This document shows, in pieces, positions 1-7,742 of a stretch of DNA of 64,000 bases; position 1 is the stretch's first letter; the number at the start of each line of letters is the position of its first letter. Origin of the DNA: Vibrio zhanjiangensis (GTDB lineage: Bacteria; Pseudomonadota; Gammaproteobacteria; Enterobacterales; Vibrionaceae). Made by a program: the position numbers and the translations under genes. A model generated the notes under the pieces. That model worked only from the letters and a program-made list of their open reading frames with translations, searched no databases and had not been told where the DNA came from. Where the stretch lies: NCBI RefSeq assembly GCF_030161235.1, contig NZ_BSPW01000084.1, positions 60,412-124,411 of the forward strand, read 5' to 3'.

Positions 1-1
1 A

Positions 2-496
2 ATAGTTTATAAAGATGATGACTTTTTCGTCCACAAAGCGAGAGAACTGTTGCCGACCATTGCAGTTTCACAAAAGGGTATATATCACTACCTAAATATG
101 GCGAAGGCTAACTTTCGCGAATACTTGTCAAAGGATTGCGTGCTTTTAAAAAAGTATTTTTATGTGTTGAGGCCATTATTGGCAGTTATGTGGCTTGAAA
201 AATATGATCAGCCAGCACCAATAGAATTTGAAAAGCTGCGTAATTTAGTTGCTGGTAACACTCCTTTAGATGAGGCAATTACAGAGTTGTTGGAACGCAA
301 GAAAGCATGTTTAGAAACAGAGCATATTCCCAAATTACCGCTAATCAACCAGTTTATTGAATCAGAATTAGATCGACGTGAACCTTGGGTTGCAAGCCAA
401 AAAGATCGTGATGCAGACTTTGAAGTTCTAAACAGATTATTCAAAGCCGTGTTAGAAAGAAATGAAAAGCGATCGATTTACAACAGATCTCTTTAG
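2..496 (+). CDS. RlaP-type DNA polymerase beta superfamily nucleotidyltransferase, C-terminal part (5' end outside window)
   Basis: The reading frame is open from base 2, so the gene starts before the window. A TTG at 50 is only an internal codon, because the upstream in-frame residues (IVYKDDDFFVHKARELLP) continue the family pattern. What is visible is the C-terminal helical part of the predicted nucleotidyltransferase family called RlaP (COG3541), recognised by the segment YHYLNMAKANFREYL followed by LKKYFYVLRPLLA and the later PIEFEKL. The nucleotidyl-transfer active site would lie upstream and cannot be checked. The family is named for occurrence near RNA repair genes, but its substrate is not known to me. 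The neighbour 12 bp downstream on the same strand is an RNA methyltransferase, so co-transcription is likely and both could act on RNA. The family call is fairly secure; the role is inference. Confidence 0.72.
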   Translation: MVYKDDDFFVHKARELLPTIAVSQKGIYHYLNMAKANFREYLSKDCVLLKKYFYVLRPLLAVMWLEKYDQPAPIEFEKLRNLVAGNTPLDEAITELLERKKACLETEHIPKLPLINQFIESELDRREPWVASQKDRDADFEVLNRLFKAVLERNEKRSIYNRSL

Positions 497-507
497 GAAA
501 CGAATAC

Positions 508-1128
508 ATGATAAATGGAACGTGTAAGAGCCGTGTCAGAAAAAGAGCGGATCAAATTAAAAGTTATCGCTGCAAAAACTTAATTGCAGTGCTGGAATAC
601 CCGACGGATATAAAAAACATCGGAACCGTGATTCGAAACGTCAATGCCTTGGGTATCGAGAAAACGTATATTGTGGACCCGAAAAAATCATTACCAGATG
701 ATTGGAGTGAAATGAGAAATAGGAAGTCATTGTCAAAAACATCGACTTCAGCGATCAAATGGAGTTTTGTTAAGCGCTTTGATAGCACAGAGGATTGTAT
801 TAGTCATTTGGAAAAAAATCGTTTCATTTCCGTGGTTACTTCTCCTCATATAAAGGGGAAGGATAACGTCGTACTACATGAGGGTGACTATACTTATCCT
901 CGTTTAGCCGTTTGGTTTGGCAATGAATCTCGCGGTATTAGCGACCTTGCGGTGGCAAACAGCGAGTTTTGTATTTCTATTCCCATGTATGGAATGATTG
1001 AGAGCCTCAACTTAGGGACGACTTCAGGGATTGTATTGTATGAGGTAACAAAGCAAAGGCGTGCATTTCAAGTTGCTTATAAAAGAGCCATACGAGGTCC
1101 TAGAATAACTGGGCAGTTGAAAATCTAA
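508..1128 (+). CDS. SpoU/TrmH-family RNA 2'-O-methyltransferase
   Basis: A 206-aa SPOUT-class enzyme expected to transfer a methyl group from S-adenosylmethionine to a ribose 2'-OH of tRNA or rRNA. The three SpoU motifs are visible in order: motif 1 around residues 32-45 (NIGTVIRNVNALG), motif 2 around 137-145 (VWFGNESRG, with the Asn and Glu used in the knot fold) and motif 3 around 155-172 (ISIPMYGMIESLNLGTTSG). The short N-terminus has no separate RNA-binding domain, so the target RNA cannot be named. The ATG at 508 follows AGGAAACG with normal spacing. It lies 12 bp after the RlaP-type gene and probably shares its transcript, which would end at the hairpin at 1131-1154. Confidence 0.85.
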   Translation: MINGTCKSRVRKRADQIKSYRCKNLIAVLEYPTDIKNIGTVIRNVNALGIEKTYIVDPKKSLPDDWSEMRNRKSLSKTSTSAIKWSFVKRFDSTEDCISHLEKNRFISVVTSPHIKGKDNVVLHEGDYTYPRLAVWFGNESRGISDLAVANSEFCISIPMYGMIESLNLGTTSGIVLYEVTKQRRAFQVAYKRAIRGPRITGQLKI

Positions 1129-1130
1129 AT

Positions 1131-1154
1131 GCTCCCCCTAGTAAGGGGGGGAGC
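1131..1154. terminator. GC-rich hairpin between convergent genes, probable terminator
   Basis: An 8-bp perfect stem, GCTCCCCC with GGGGGAGC, closes a short loop just after the methyltransferase stop codon and before the end of the convergent ammonia-lyase gene. Neither side has a strong T-tract, so termination efficiency is uncertain. Confidence 0.55.
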
Positions 1155-1197
1155 TTCTATCAATGAATATGAAGCAGAGAGTGTTATCGCAGCTTGG

Positions 1198-2805
1198 TTA
1201 TATCTGGCTAAGGCGATCACTCAATGCTGCATATAGTTTTTCAATGTATTCGGTTAGAGATTGTTGATCGTCGTCGTAGATAAGTGGTTTGTTTTCATCG
1301 AGTTCTTTACCCAGAGTCTGATATACATTTGAATAAAACTCTCTGGTGGCAGGCGCTATGGTTTCATAACCTATATAGTGCCCAAACATTTTGTATGTTC
1401 TTAAGTCAATAGCTTGAACAGCAAAGATACTTGCGATAGCGAGGTAACGCTGGAAAATGTCAATGGACTCTCTAGCCAACATGGCCGAGCCAAAGCTATT
1501 TATATTTTGGTTGAATTGCTCGGCATGCGTTGCGTAATGGTCACAGTATGTATTTCCCAAAAAGGTTAATCTAGGCATCATAGAGTTCGCGCAGATTTGG
1601 AGGCCTTTTAGCCCCATATTGATATTTTTTTGAGTGTTACCGACCAGTGATTTGGGTAAGCCATTACTAAACTCAGGGTGAACCATCAATGCGATTTGTG
1701 AGTCGATATGCTTGGCCATCAGCCCAATATACTGGCGAACATGATCCATACCGATACCAATGTGCTGTGCTAGGAAGTTACCGCCATGAATGATTGTGTT
1801 GTTGACTGAATCAATAATTGGATTGTCCGTAACGGAATTGATTTCTTGAACAACCTGTTTTTCGATGTGTTCAAAGCCTTCAATAATAGGGGCTAGGTAT
1901 TGACAAGCACATCTCAAAGAGTACCTATCTTGGGCTAGTTCGTGTGATTGATATTCCGATTGTCGTAATAAAAGTGAGCCATCGACGATCTTTCTTAGGC
2001 GACTTGCTACATCCAATTGTCCTTTATGCGGCTTAACTTGATGAACATATGGGTGCAAAAATTCTGTATTTGCTTGCATTCCCTGCATCACCGCACCATG
2101 AAACCAGAGTACATGTTCGATGAGTTTACCGATTTTGTGCATATTATTGACTGCAATTGCACTGGAAAAAGAGGTGCCATTAATCATAGCAAGTCCTTCT
2201 TTTCCCTTTAATTTTAGGCGGGGTAGGCCTAATTGAGCGAGGCCGCTTATCGCGTCAACGGACTGCCCGTTCAAATCCATAGTAAAAGCGTTGGATAGAC
2301 CTGTCATAGCACCTGCCACATGGCTCAAAGGGACAAGGTCTCCACTAGCACCGATGGAACCATACTCGTAAACGTGTGGCGTTGCATGCAAGTTTAACAT
2401 GTCGATAAGCCGTTCAATAAATTCTGCACGTATACCAGATGAACCATAAGAATGTGAGTGGGCTCGGATCAACATGGCTGCTCTTGTATCTTCCTTACTG
2501 AGAAGCTTACCTGTTCCAGCGTGAGTGAAATGGATCAGGTTTTCTTGAAGCGCCTCGATATTCTCCGCATCAATCCTAATGTCTGCCATGCCACCAAATC
2601 CCGAGTTCACGCCGTAGATCAGCGAGCCATCGTCGATAGCAGACTGGATAATATCGAATGACTGGTTGATCTTGGTTCGTACCTTTGCATCTGATGAAAG
2701 TGCGACGGAACGAGTTCCTTGAGCGACTTGAACGACTTCTTGTAGTGTTAAATTACCCTGACCGAGGATCAAACTGTTACCAAACTGATTTTTGTGATTA
2801 TTCAT
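1198..2805 (-). CDS. Histidine/aromatic amino acid ammonia-lyase family protein (HAL/PAL/TAL)
   Basis: A 535-aa member of the MIO-dependent lyases, which eliminate ammonia from His, Phe or Tyr. The Ala-Ser-Gly triad that cyclises into the MIO prosthetic group is at residues 153-155 (GSIGASGDLVPLSHVAG). The catalytic Tyr is at 64 (LIYGVNSGFGG), and the conserved INGTSFSSA segment is present. The substrate-selectivity pair, Ser-His in histidine lyases and His-Leu or Phe-Leu in Tyr/Phe lyases, reads Phe93-Thr94 here (NLIHFTHAGTG). It is therefore probably not the ordinary HutH, and no hut genes (hutU, hutI, hutG, hutC) surround it. The ATG at 2805 follows AAGGATTGAG. It is a single-gene unit read toward the hairpin at 1131-1154. 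Family is certain; substrate is open. Confidence 0.85.
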   Translation of the reverse strand: MNNHKNQFGNSLILGQGNLTLQEVVQVAQGTRSVALSSDAKVRTKINQSFDIIQSAIDDGSLIYGVNSGFGGMADIRIDAENIEALQENLIHFTHAGTGKLLSKEDTRAAMLIRAHSHSYGSSGIRAEFIERLIDMLNLHATPHVYEYGSIGASGDLVPLSHVAGAMTGLSNAFTMDLNGQSVDAISGLAQLGLPRLKLKGKEGLAMINGTSFSSAIAVNNMHKIGKLIEHVLWFHGAVMQGMQANTEFLHPYVHQVKPHKGQLDVASRLRKIVDGSLLLRQSEYQSHELAQDRYSLRCACQYLAPIIEGFEHIEKQVVQEINSVTDNPIIDSVNNTIIHGGNFLAQHIGIGMDHVRQYIGLMAKHIDSQIALMVHPEFSNGLPKSLVGNTQKNINMGLKGLQICANSMMPRLTFLGNTYCDHYATHAEQFNQNINSFGSAMLARESIDIFQRYLAIASIFAVQAIDLRTYKMFGHYIGYETIAPATREFYSNVYQTLGKELDENKPLIYDDDQQSLTEYIEKLYAALSDRLSQI

Positions 2806-3183
2806 CTCAATCCTTTATAAGTATATGATTTTATGTGACTAAGAAACGAGACAATATACTCTATCGATTTTATATTGTAGTGTGTGAGGTTAGTACTGGG
2901 ATTTAACCTGTTATTTTAATGTGTATAATTTTCCCATTACCCAGTAGTGGTGAATTTTTGGTCAAATGTGCAGATTTACAAATACTATACTGGGATCTAG
3001 GTGGAAGAGGCATACGTATATTGGTAGCGGATATGAGACCAGTCTTAGGGATGGTTGTTTTACTATGTAATGTAAATGTGTGGCTTGCTGACTACACTCC
3101 ATTTTGTCATTAGCAATACTATGAACTATAATTTCATATGAATGTTAACTCATAATAATTAGAAGATAAGTTGGTAGGCTAAA
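2806..3183. other. Intergenic region between the ammonia-lyase and the ion-channel remnant
   Basis: A 378-bp divergent intergenic stretch, AT-rich next to the lyase start. It must hold the lyase promoter on the minus strand and any promoter of the plus-strand remnant. A 64-codon open frame (2919-3113) shows no family resemblance and no good ribosome-binding site. I see no clear operator, hairpin or RNA gene. Confidence 0.5.
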
Positions 3184-3657
3184 ATGATAACAGACAGAGC
3201 AATGGAAGCCGAGTCTCTGGACTTTGGCCCGTTTCAATTTTTTACGTTGATCCTATCCATATACGTGTTGGTGGCGCTGCTGATTGAAGGCGTCATCGCC
3301 ATACCTTCCCACATCGCCCACATTCTTTCGATTGCCGATAACCTTATATGTTTGATATTTTTGGCGGATTTCTTCATTCGTTTTAAACAAGCGCAAAGCA
3401 AAACGCAATTTATGAAGTGGGGCTGGATAGACCTATTAGCGAGCATCCCGATGTTTGATGTGTTCAGGTTTGGAAAAATCTTTAGGGTTGTGACAGTGTT
3501 ACACATTTTGTGGGCAATGGGTTCGACCAAGATGGTGCTTTATCACCTGTTTCGTAATAAAGCTCAAGGCACGTTTTCTTTTATATCCTCAGTGTCTGTT
3601 ATATTGATGATTTTTGGCGCAATTACTATGATAGAGCTTCAAAAGGGGCTTTATTAA
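3184..3657 (+). pseudogene. Truncated voltage-gated ion channel (voltage-sensor part only)
   Basis: The 157 residues match only the S1-S4 part of the small bacterial potassium/ion transporters that are usually about 250-280 aa. Four or five hydrophobic segments are visible, including FTLILSIYVLVALLIEGV and LICLIFLADFFIRF, followed by the family's conserved MKWGWIDLLASIP. The reading frame then stops after one more membrane segment (ISSVSVILMIFGAITM). The pore helix, the TVGYGD-type selectivity filter and the last helix are absent. The S4 segment (FRVVTVLHILWAMGSTK) has also lost most of the regularly spaced arginines that make a voltage sensor. The stop codon overlaps the end of the convergent LysR gene by 4 bp, so the 3' part was probably removed when that junction formed. 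Expression is possible, but channel function is unlikely. Confidence 0.6.
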
Positions 3658-4559
3658 TCCTGCGAAAGGTCGTGCATGGATGTTTGTAGATGCTCAATAA
3701 ATGCTACCACTTTCTTGGTTAGATGTTTTTGGGATGAATAGAATGCATTCAAGGTAAGGTCCTCTGGCATGTGATCCAATGTCAGCATGGTAAGCTGACC
3801 ACTATCAATTTCGTTTTGGCAAAACTCCAATGGCAAAATGGCCACACCCAATCCAGCAAGTGCTCCTTGTTTTGCAAGCTGACCACTGTTTACTCTAAAG
3901 GGAGATGACACTTTCTGTGTCACAGTCTCACCTTGTTCGCTTTTAAAGATCCAAGGTGACCCACCTAAGACCGATAAACTACTGATGCATGGCAGGTTAG
4001 GTAAGTCACTAATATGAAGCGGCTGTGGATAAGAGCGCAATAAGTTTGGTGCTGCTACCACGACACTTGGCCAACGAGCAATTTCTCGTGCAATCCAGCT
4101 GCTGTCCAGTAAAGAGCCCCTATGGAAGCTTAGAAAGACATCAAAACCGTCCAGTAGGTCTCGATTGGGATTGAGGCTAGTATCACAACACAATGAAATG
4201 CCGGGATGAGCCAGACAAAAGGCGACCACTGCACTTGCCAATTGAGGAGAATCAGGCATGAGTACTCTCAGCTGACCAAATGTCTCATGACTGTGATGAG
4301 TAACATCGTTTAACGCATCGTTAAGCTTTTCAAAAAGGGGGTGAGTCCTGTTATACAGTTGACTTCCTGCTGGAGTTGGTGAGGTTTTACGAGTGGTTCT
4401 ATTAAATAGCCGAGTATTCAGGGTATCTTCGAGTAGAGCGATGTGTCTGCTGACATTTGATGTCGGCAATCCAAGAAACTCAGATGCTTTCTTAAAACTG
4501 CTATTTTCATAGACGCAATGAAAGCTTCTTAGCCATTGTTGATCAACCTTCTCTAGCAT
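3654..4559 (-). CDS. LysR-family transcriptional regulator
   Basis: A 301-aa LysR regulator. The N-terminal winged helix-turn-helix covers about residues 5-65 (SSFKKASEFLGLPTSNVSRHIALLEDTL, then RLFNRTTRKTSPTPAG), and the effector-binding domain follows. The HTH type resembles the large AaeR/DsdC-like branch with a short 'TRK' wing. The gene is divergent from the accD-like gene with a 147-bp intergenic region holding a TTG-N11-CAA LysR-type box (4575-4593), so it probably regulates accD and itself. The ligand cannot be predicted. The end overlaps the ion-channel remnant by 4 bp. Confidence 0.9.
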   Translation of the reverse strand: MLEKVDQQWLRSFHCVYENSSFKKASEFLGLPTSNVSRHIALLEDTLNTRLFNRTTRKTSPTPAGSQLYNRTHPLFEKLNDALNDVTHHSHETFGQLRVLMPDSPQLASAVVAFCLAHPGISLCCDTSLNPNRDLLDGFDVFLSFHRGSLLDSSWIAREIARWPSVVVAAPNLLRSYPQPLHISDLPNLPCISSLSVLGGSPWIFKSEQGETVTQKVSSPFRVNSGQLAKQGALAGLGVAILPLEFCQNEIDSGQLTMLTLDHMPEDLTLNAFYSSQKHLTKKVVAFIEHLQTSMHDLSQD

Positions 4560-4574
4560 AAGTTATCCCATTTT

Positions 4575-4593
4575 ATTGGATTATCGGTTCAAT
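4575..4593. promoter_or_regulatory. Candidate LysR-type binding box
   Basis: ATTG and CAAT half-sites are separated by exactly 11 bp (ATTG-N11-CAAT), which contains the classic T-N11-A core. The box begins 16 bp upstream of the LysR start, in the region shared with the divergent accD-like gene. The motif is short and common in AT-rich DNA, so it is only a candidate. Confidence 0.35.
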
Positions 4594-4706
4594 AATTACC
4601 ACTTTATTATCAATTTTGGCTTAATACAATGTGATTTATGGAGTGAGTGGAGCTTGCTTGAAGCTGCTGACGATTGTTATCCAATTAAATGGCATGAAAA
4701 TACCCA

Positions 4707-5570
4707 ATGACTTGGCTAGAGAAATTATTTGAACAGAACAATATAATTAAAGCACGCAAGACCTTAATACCTGAGGGTGTTTGGATGCAATGTCCCGAAT
4801 GTGCGACAACATTATATCGAGCTTTTATTGAACAAAACTTATATGTATGCCCCGACTGCGCGCATCATATGAGAATGCCAGCTCGACGAAGGCTGGAGTG
4901 TTTTCTTGACAAAGATGAGTTAGCAGAAATTGGTGCTGACTTAACGCCTAAGGATGTTATCGGGTTTAAAGATGTAAAGCGTTATAAAGAGCGTTTGCTA
5001 GTGGCGCAAAAAAACACGGGTGAAAAAGATGCGCTGATCGTCATGAAAGGTAAGTTACATGGCTTGCCCATTGTTGCTTGTGCGTTTGAATTTTCTTTTA
5101 TGGCCGGTTCAATGGGATCGGTGGTTGGCGCAAGGTTTGTTAAAGCCGTTGAAATTGCGATAGCAGAGAAGTGCGGGTTAGTGTGTTTTTCAGCTTGTGG
5201 CGGAGCGAGAATGCAGGAGTCTTTGATGTCACTGCTGCAAATGTCAAAAACCAGCGCCGCTTTGGGGCGTTTATCGGAGTTGAGGTTACCCTATATTTCA
5301 GTGCTGACTGATCAGACATTTGGTGGTGTGTCAGCAAGTTTAGCCATGCTAGGAGACATCAATATTGCTGAGCCAAAAGCCCGAATTGGTTTTGCTGGTC
5401 GGCGTGTGATTGAGCAAACTGTGAGACAAAAATTACCCGATGAATTTCAGAGGAGTGAATTTCTACTAGAGCATGGCGCGATCGATATGATTGTCGATAG
5501 AAGAGAGATGCGCCAGCGAGTCGCGAGTTTACTCTCAAAGTTGACTAACCAGACCTTAAGTTGCACGTAA
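4707..5570 (+). CDS. accD: Acetyl-CoA carboxylase carboxyltransferase subunit beta (AccD), probable second copy
   Basis: A 287-aa AccD: with AccA it transfers the carboxyl group from biotin to acetyl-CoA, giving malonyl-CoA for fatty acid synthesis. The N-terminal zinc ribbon has Cys29, Cys32, Cys48 and Cys51 (CPEC ... CPDC). The crotonase-like carboxyltransferase core shows AFEFSFMAGSMGSVVGARF and the oxyanion glycines in SACGGARMQES and GGVSASLAMLGD. It is diverged from the usual sequence in core motifs, with Asp-Gln-Thr-Phe-Gly-Gly in place of DPTMGG and GFAGRRV in place of GFAGPRV. In vibrios the housekeeping accD sits beside truA and folC. Here it stands alone, divergent from a LysR gene, which suggests a regulated paralogue. 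No accA, accB or accC is nearby. Confidence 0.88.
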   Translation: MTWLEKLFEQNNIIKARKTLIPEGVWMQCPECATTLYRAFIEQNLYVCPDCAHHMRMPARRRLECFLDKDELAEIGADLTPKDVIGFKDVKRYKERLLVAQKNTGEKDALIVMKGKLHGLPIVACAFEFSFMAGSMGSVVGARFVKAVEIAIAEKCGLVCFSACGGARMQESLMSLLQMSKTSAALGRLSELRLPYISVLTDQTFGGVSASLAMLGDINIAEPKARIGFAGRRVIEQTVRQKLPDEFQRSEFLLEHGAIDMIVDRREMRQRVASLLSKLTNQTLSCT

Positions 5571-5664
5571 ATAGTACGGCGACCGGTGAATAAAAAATGT
5601 CTTATGTAATCGTTTTCCAATTTCAACACGTACAATACTGTAGACTGATCAAGGAGAAAACGAT

Positions 5665-5916
5665 ATGGAATTGCAAATCGAATCATTGGAAGGCGGTATC
5701 TACTTAGCGTATTCTGTGGATGGAAGTGCTCGTAAACTTCTTCGTGACAGTAAGCACGATCCTCTCAAGTTTTCGAGCTTATGTCAGGCAAAAGAACATT
5801 TTAAAGATCAGCAATACCGTAGTGCGAGCCTAATTCATCAAAGCGCGTATGATGAAATGTGTGGTGAAAGTATTTCAGCAGGTATCCCACTGAAAACTGA
5901 CCTTAAATGGTATTGA
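5665..5916 (+). CDS. Small DUF6482-like protein of unknown function
   Basis: An 83-aa protein beginning MELQIESLEGGIYLAY. It resembles the small Vibrio/Shewanella family annotated as DUF6482, which I recognise by its start and by the KHDPLKFSSLCQAKEHF stretch. It has no signal peptide, membrane segment or catalytic motif. The start is well supported by AAGGAGAAAACGAT before the ATG. It is a single gene between accD and a strong hairpin at 5983-6018. I know no function for the family. Confidence 0.7.
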   Translation: MELQIESLEGGIYLAYSVDGSARKLLRDSKHDPLKFSSLCQAKEHFKDQQYRSASLIHQSAYDEMCGESISAGIPLKTDLKWY

Positions 5917-5982
5917 GTACAGTCGGAAACTCTATCGTTGAGGTTAATTGTTATTAAAATCTTATCATTTTTGGTCTAAATC

Positions 5983-6018
5983 AGGCTGACAAACTCAGAT
6001 TGATGTGTTTGTCAGCCT
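5983..6018. terminator. Bidirectional rho-independent terminator
   Basis: A 12-bp perfect stem (AGGCTGACAAAC with GTTTGTCAGCCT) around a 12-nt loop lies between the convergent DUF6482-like gene and liuE. It is well placed to end both transcripts. Confidence 0.8.
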
Positions 6019-6024
6019 AACTCT

Positions 6025-6924
6025 TTACCTATGCAGTGCAAGTGAGACTTTAGACGTTGGCTTTCGACCTAGCACTTGGCTAATCTCCCAACCCGCTTCA
6101 ACAAGTTGCGGTAGGTTGATACCAGTTTCGATACCTAATCCGTGGCAAAGATAGACCACATCTTCGGTTGCTACGTTACCGGATGCCCCAGCCGCATAAG
6201 GACATCCGCCAAGTCCAGCAACGCTGCTATCAATGACCCGAACGCCCATATGCAGGGATTGATATATATTAGCTAGCGCTTGCCCATAGGTGTCGTGAAA
6301 GTGCACCGCGATACGTTCAATCGGTACTTGAGTCGTGACAGCATTGATGACCTTGGCAACTTGCAGTGGAGTCGCCGTTCCTATGGTGTCACCGAGTGAT
6401 ACCTCTCGACAACCCAGATCAATCAGATCCTTAGCGACCTTTGCCACTTGTTCGGGGTCAGTTGGCCCATCATAAGGGCAGTCGACGATACAGGATAAAT
6501 ATCCTCTAACGGGGATGTCCTTCAACTGGGCTTGCTCAATCAAGGGTTTGAACCTTGCCAGACTTTCTTCGATGGAGCAGTTGATGTTTTTGTGGCAAAA
6601 CCCTTCTGAGGCGGATGTAAATACAGCAACCTCATTTGCGTTTGCCTCTGTTGCTTGCTCAAGTCCTTTTAAATTGGGCGTGAGAGCGGCATAACAAATA
6701 TTGGATTCACGTTGGATTTTTTGCATGACATCCAATGAGTCAGCCATTTGTGGCACCCACTTGGGGGAGACAAAGGCACCGGCCTCAATATAAGTCAGTC
6801 CACAAGAAGAGAGCCGATTAATAAGATCGATCTTAGCCTCTGTAGAAACCGTCTTTTCGTTTTGTAAGCCGTCGCGAGGACCCACTTCGACAATCTTTAC
6901 TGATTTAGGTAGCTTTAGGGTCAT
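6025..6924 (-). CDS. liuE: Hydroxymethylglutaryl-CoA lyase (leucine degradation)
   Basis: A 299-aa HMG-CoA lyase that cleaves 3-hydroxy-3-methylglutaryl-CoA to acetoacetate and acetyl-CoA, the last step of leucine breakdown. The TIM-barrel start carries the catalytic and metal-binding EVGPRDGLQNE. The metal-binding His pair appears in AVHFHDTYG, and the active-site Cys loop in GLGGCPYAAGASGN is intact. It is the last gene of the minus-strand liu operon. Its ATG overlaps the stop codon of liuC by 4 bp, showing translational coupling. The biotin carboxylase gene liuD, which usually lies in this cluster, is absent between them. Family assignment is secure. Confidence 0.93.
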   Translation of the reverse strand: MTLKLPKSVKIVEVGPRDGLQNEKTVSTEAKIDLINRLSSCGLTYIEAGAFVSPKWVPQMADSLDVMQKIQRESNICYAALTPNLKGLEQATEANANEVAVFTSASEGFCHKNINCSIEESLARFKPLIEQAQLKDIPVRGYLSCIVDCPYDGPTDPEQVAKVAKDLIDLGCREVSLGDTIGTATPLQVAKVINAVTTQVPIERIAVHFHDTYGQALANIYQSLHMGVRVIDSSVAGLGGCPYAAGASGNVATEDVVYLCHGLGIETGINLPQLVEAGWEISQVLGRKPTSKVSLALHR

Positions 6925-7733
6925 GATGAGCCCTCATTTACCCAGCTCGGTGAGCGCTTGTCAAAAAATGCGCTTAATCCTTCTTGTCCCTGCTCTGAAA
7001 CGCGAACCCTGGCAATCAGTTCGCTGGTGTAATGAATTAGCTCTGGGTTGATTGGCTTAGCGTCGCATTCTTGAATAAGCTGCTTGGCTTTGATCATGGC
7101 AGCTGGGCTGTTGGAGACGAGATGAGAAATAATATCTTCAGCACGCTCATTCATTTGCTCTGGCGACACTATTTCATGAATTAGCCCCAAAGCCATGGCT
7201 TGTTGTGCATCAAAGCGCTCTGCAGTGAGCATATAGCGCCGTGACTGACGAGGACCTATGGTGCGGTTAACATAAGGGCCTATGGTCGCAGGTACTAAGC
7301 CGAGTTTTACTTCGCTTAGACAAAATAGTGCGCTGCTGTCGGCCAATGCAATATCACAGCAACAAATGAGTCCTAAGGCCCCACCAAAAGCGCAGCCGTG
7401 GATAAGAGCAAGCGTCGGATGAGGAAAGTTGTCAAGGCATTGCATAAGAAATGCAAGCCTTTCAGCATCTTGGCGATTTTCTTGCTCAGTTTTGCTGGCC
7501 ATAGATTTCATCCACGCCAAATCCGCACCAGCAGAGAAATGTTTGCCATTTCCCTGCAAAATGAGGTACCGAACCATGCTGTTTTGTGCAAGGGATTCTA
7601 TGGAGTCAATCAAGGCTTCAATAACGTCAGCGTTAAACGCGTTGTGTTTATCAACGCGATTAAGGGTCAATCTTGCAATGCCCCTTGAATCGACGTGGCA
7701 GTCTAGGTATGGCCTGTCCTTGGTGTTGTTCAT
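6921..7733 (-). CDS. liuC: Enoyl-CoA hydratase, probably methylglutaconyl-CoA hydratase
   Basis: A 270-aa crotonase-fold hydratase. By position in the liu operon it should hydrate 3-methylglutaconyl-CoA to HMG-CoA. The oxyanion-hole segments are visible as KHFSAGADLAWMKSM and IHGCAFGGALGLICCCD. The catalytic-loop segment LSEVKLGLVPATIGPYV carries the conserved Glu. The start at 7733 lies 9 bp after the stop of liuB, and its own stop overlaps the liuE start by 4 bp. The substrate is inferred from operon context, since crotonase paralogues are hard to tell apart by sequence. Confidence 0.88.
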   Translation of the reverse strand: MNNTKDRPYLDCHVDSRGIARLTLNRVDKHNAFNADVIEALIDSIESLAQNSMVRYLILQGNGKHFSAGADLAWMKSMASKTEQENRQDAERLAFLMQCLDNFPHPTLALIHGCAFGGALGLICCCDIALADSSALFCLSEVKLGLVPATIGPYVNRTIGPRQSRRYMLTAERFDAQQAMALGLIHEIVSPEQMNERAEDIISHLVSNSPAAMIKAKQLIQECDAKPINPELIHYTSELIARVRVSEQGQEGLSAFFDKRSPSWVNEGSS

Positions 7734-7742
7734 ACCTTATCC

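Noticed and set aside
2919..3113. Open frame of 64 codons in the lyase-channel intergenic region
   Set aside because: No ribosome site, no family likeness, and composition like non-coding DNA.
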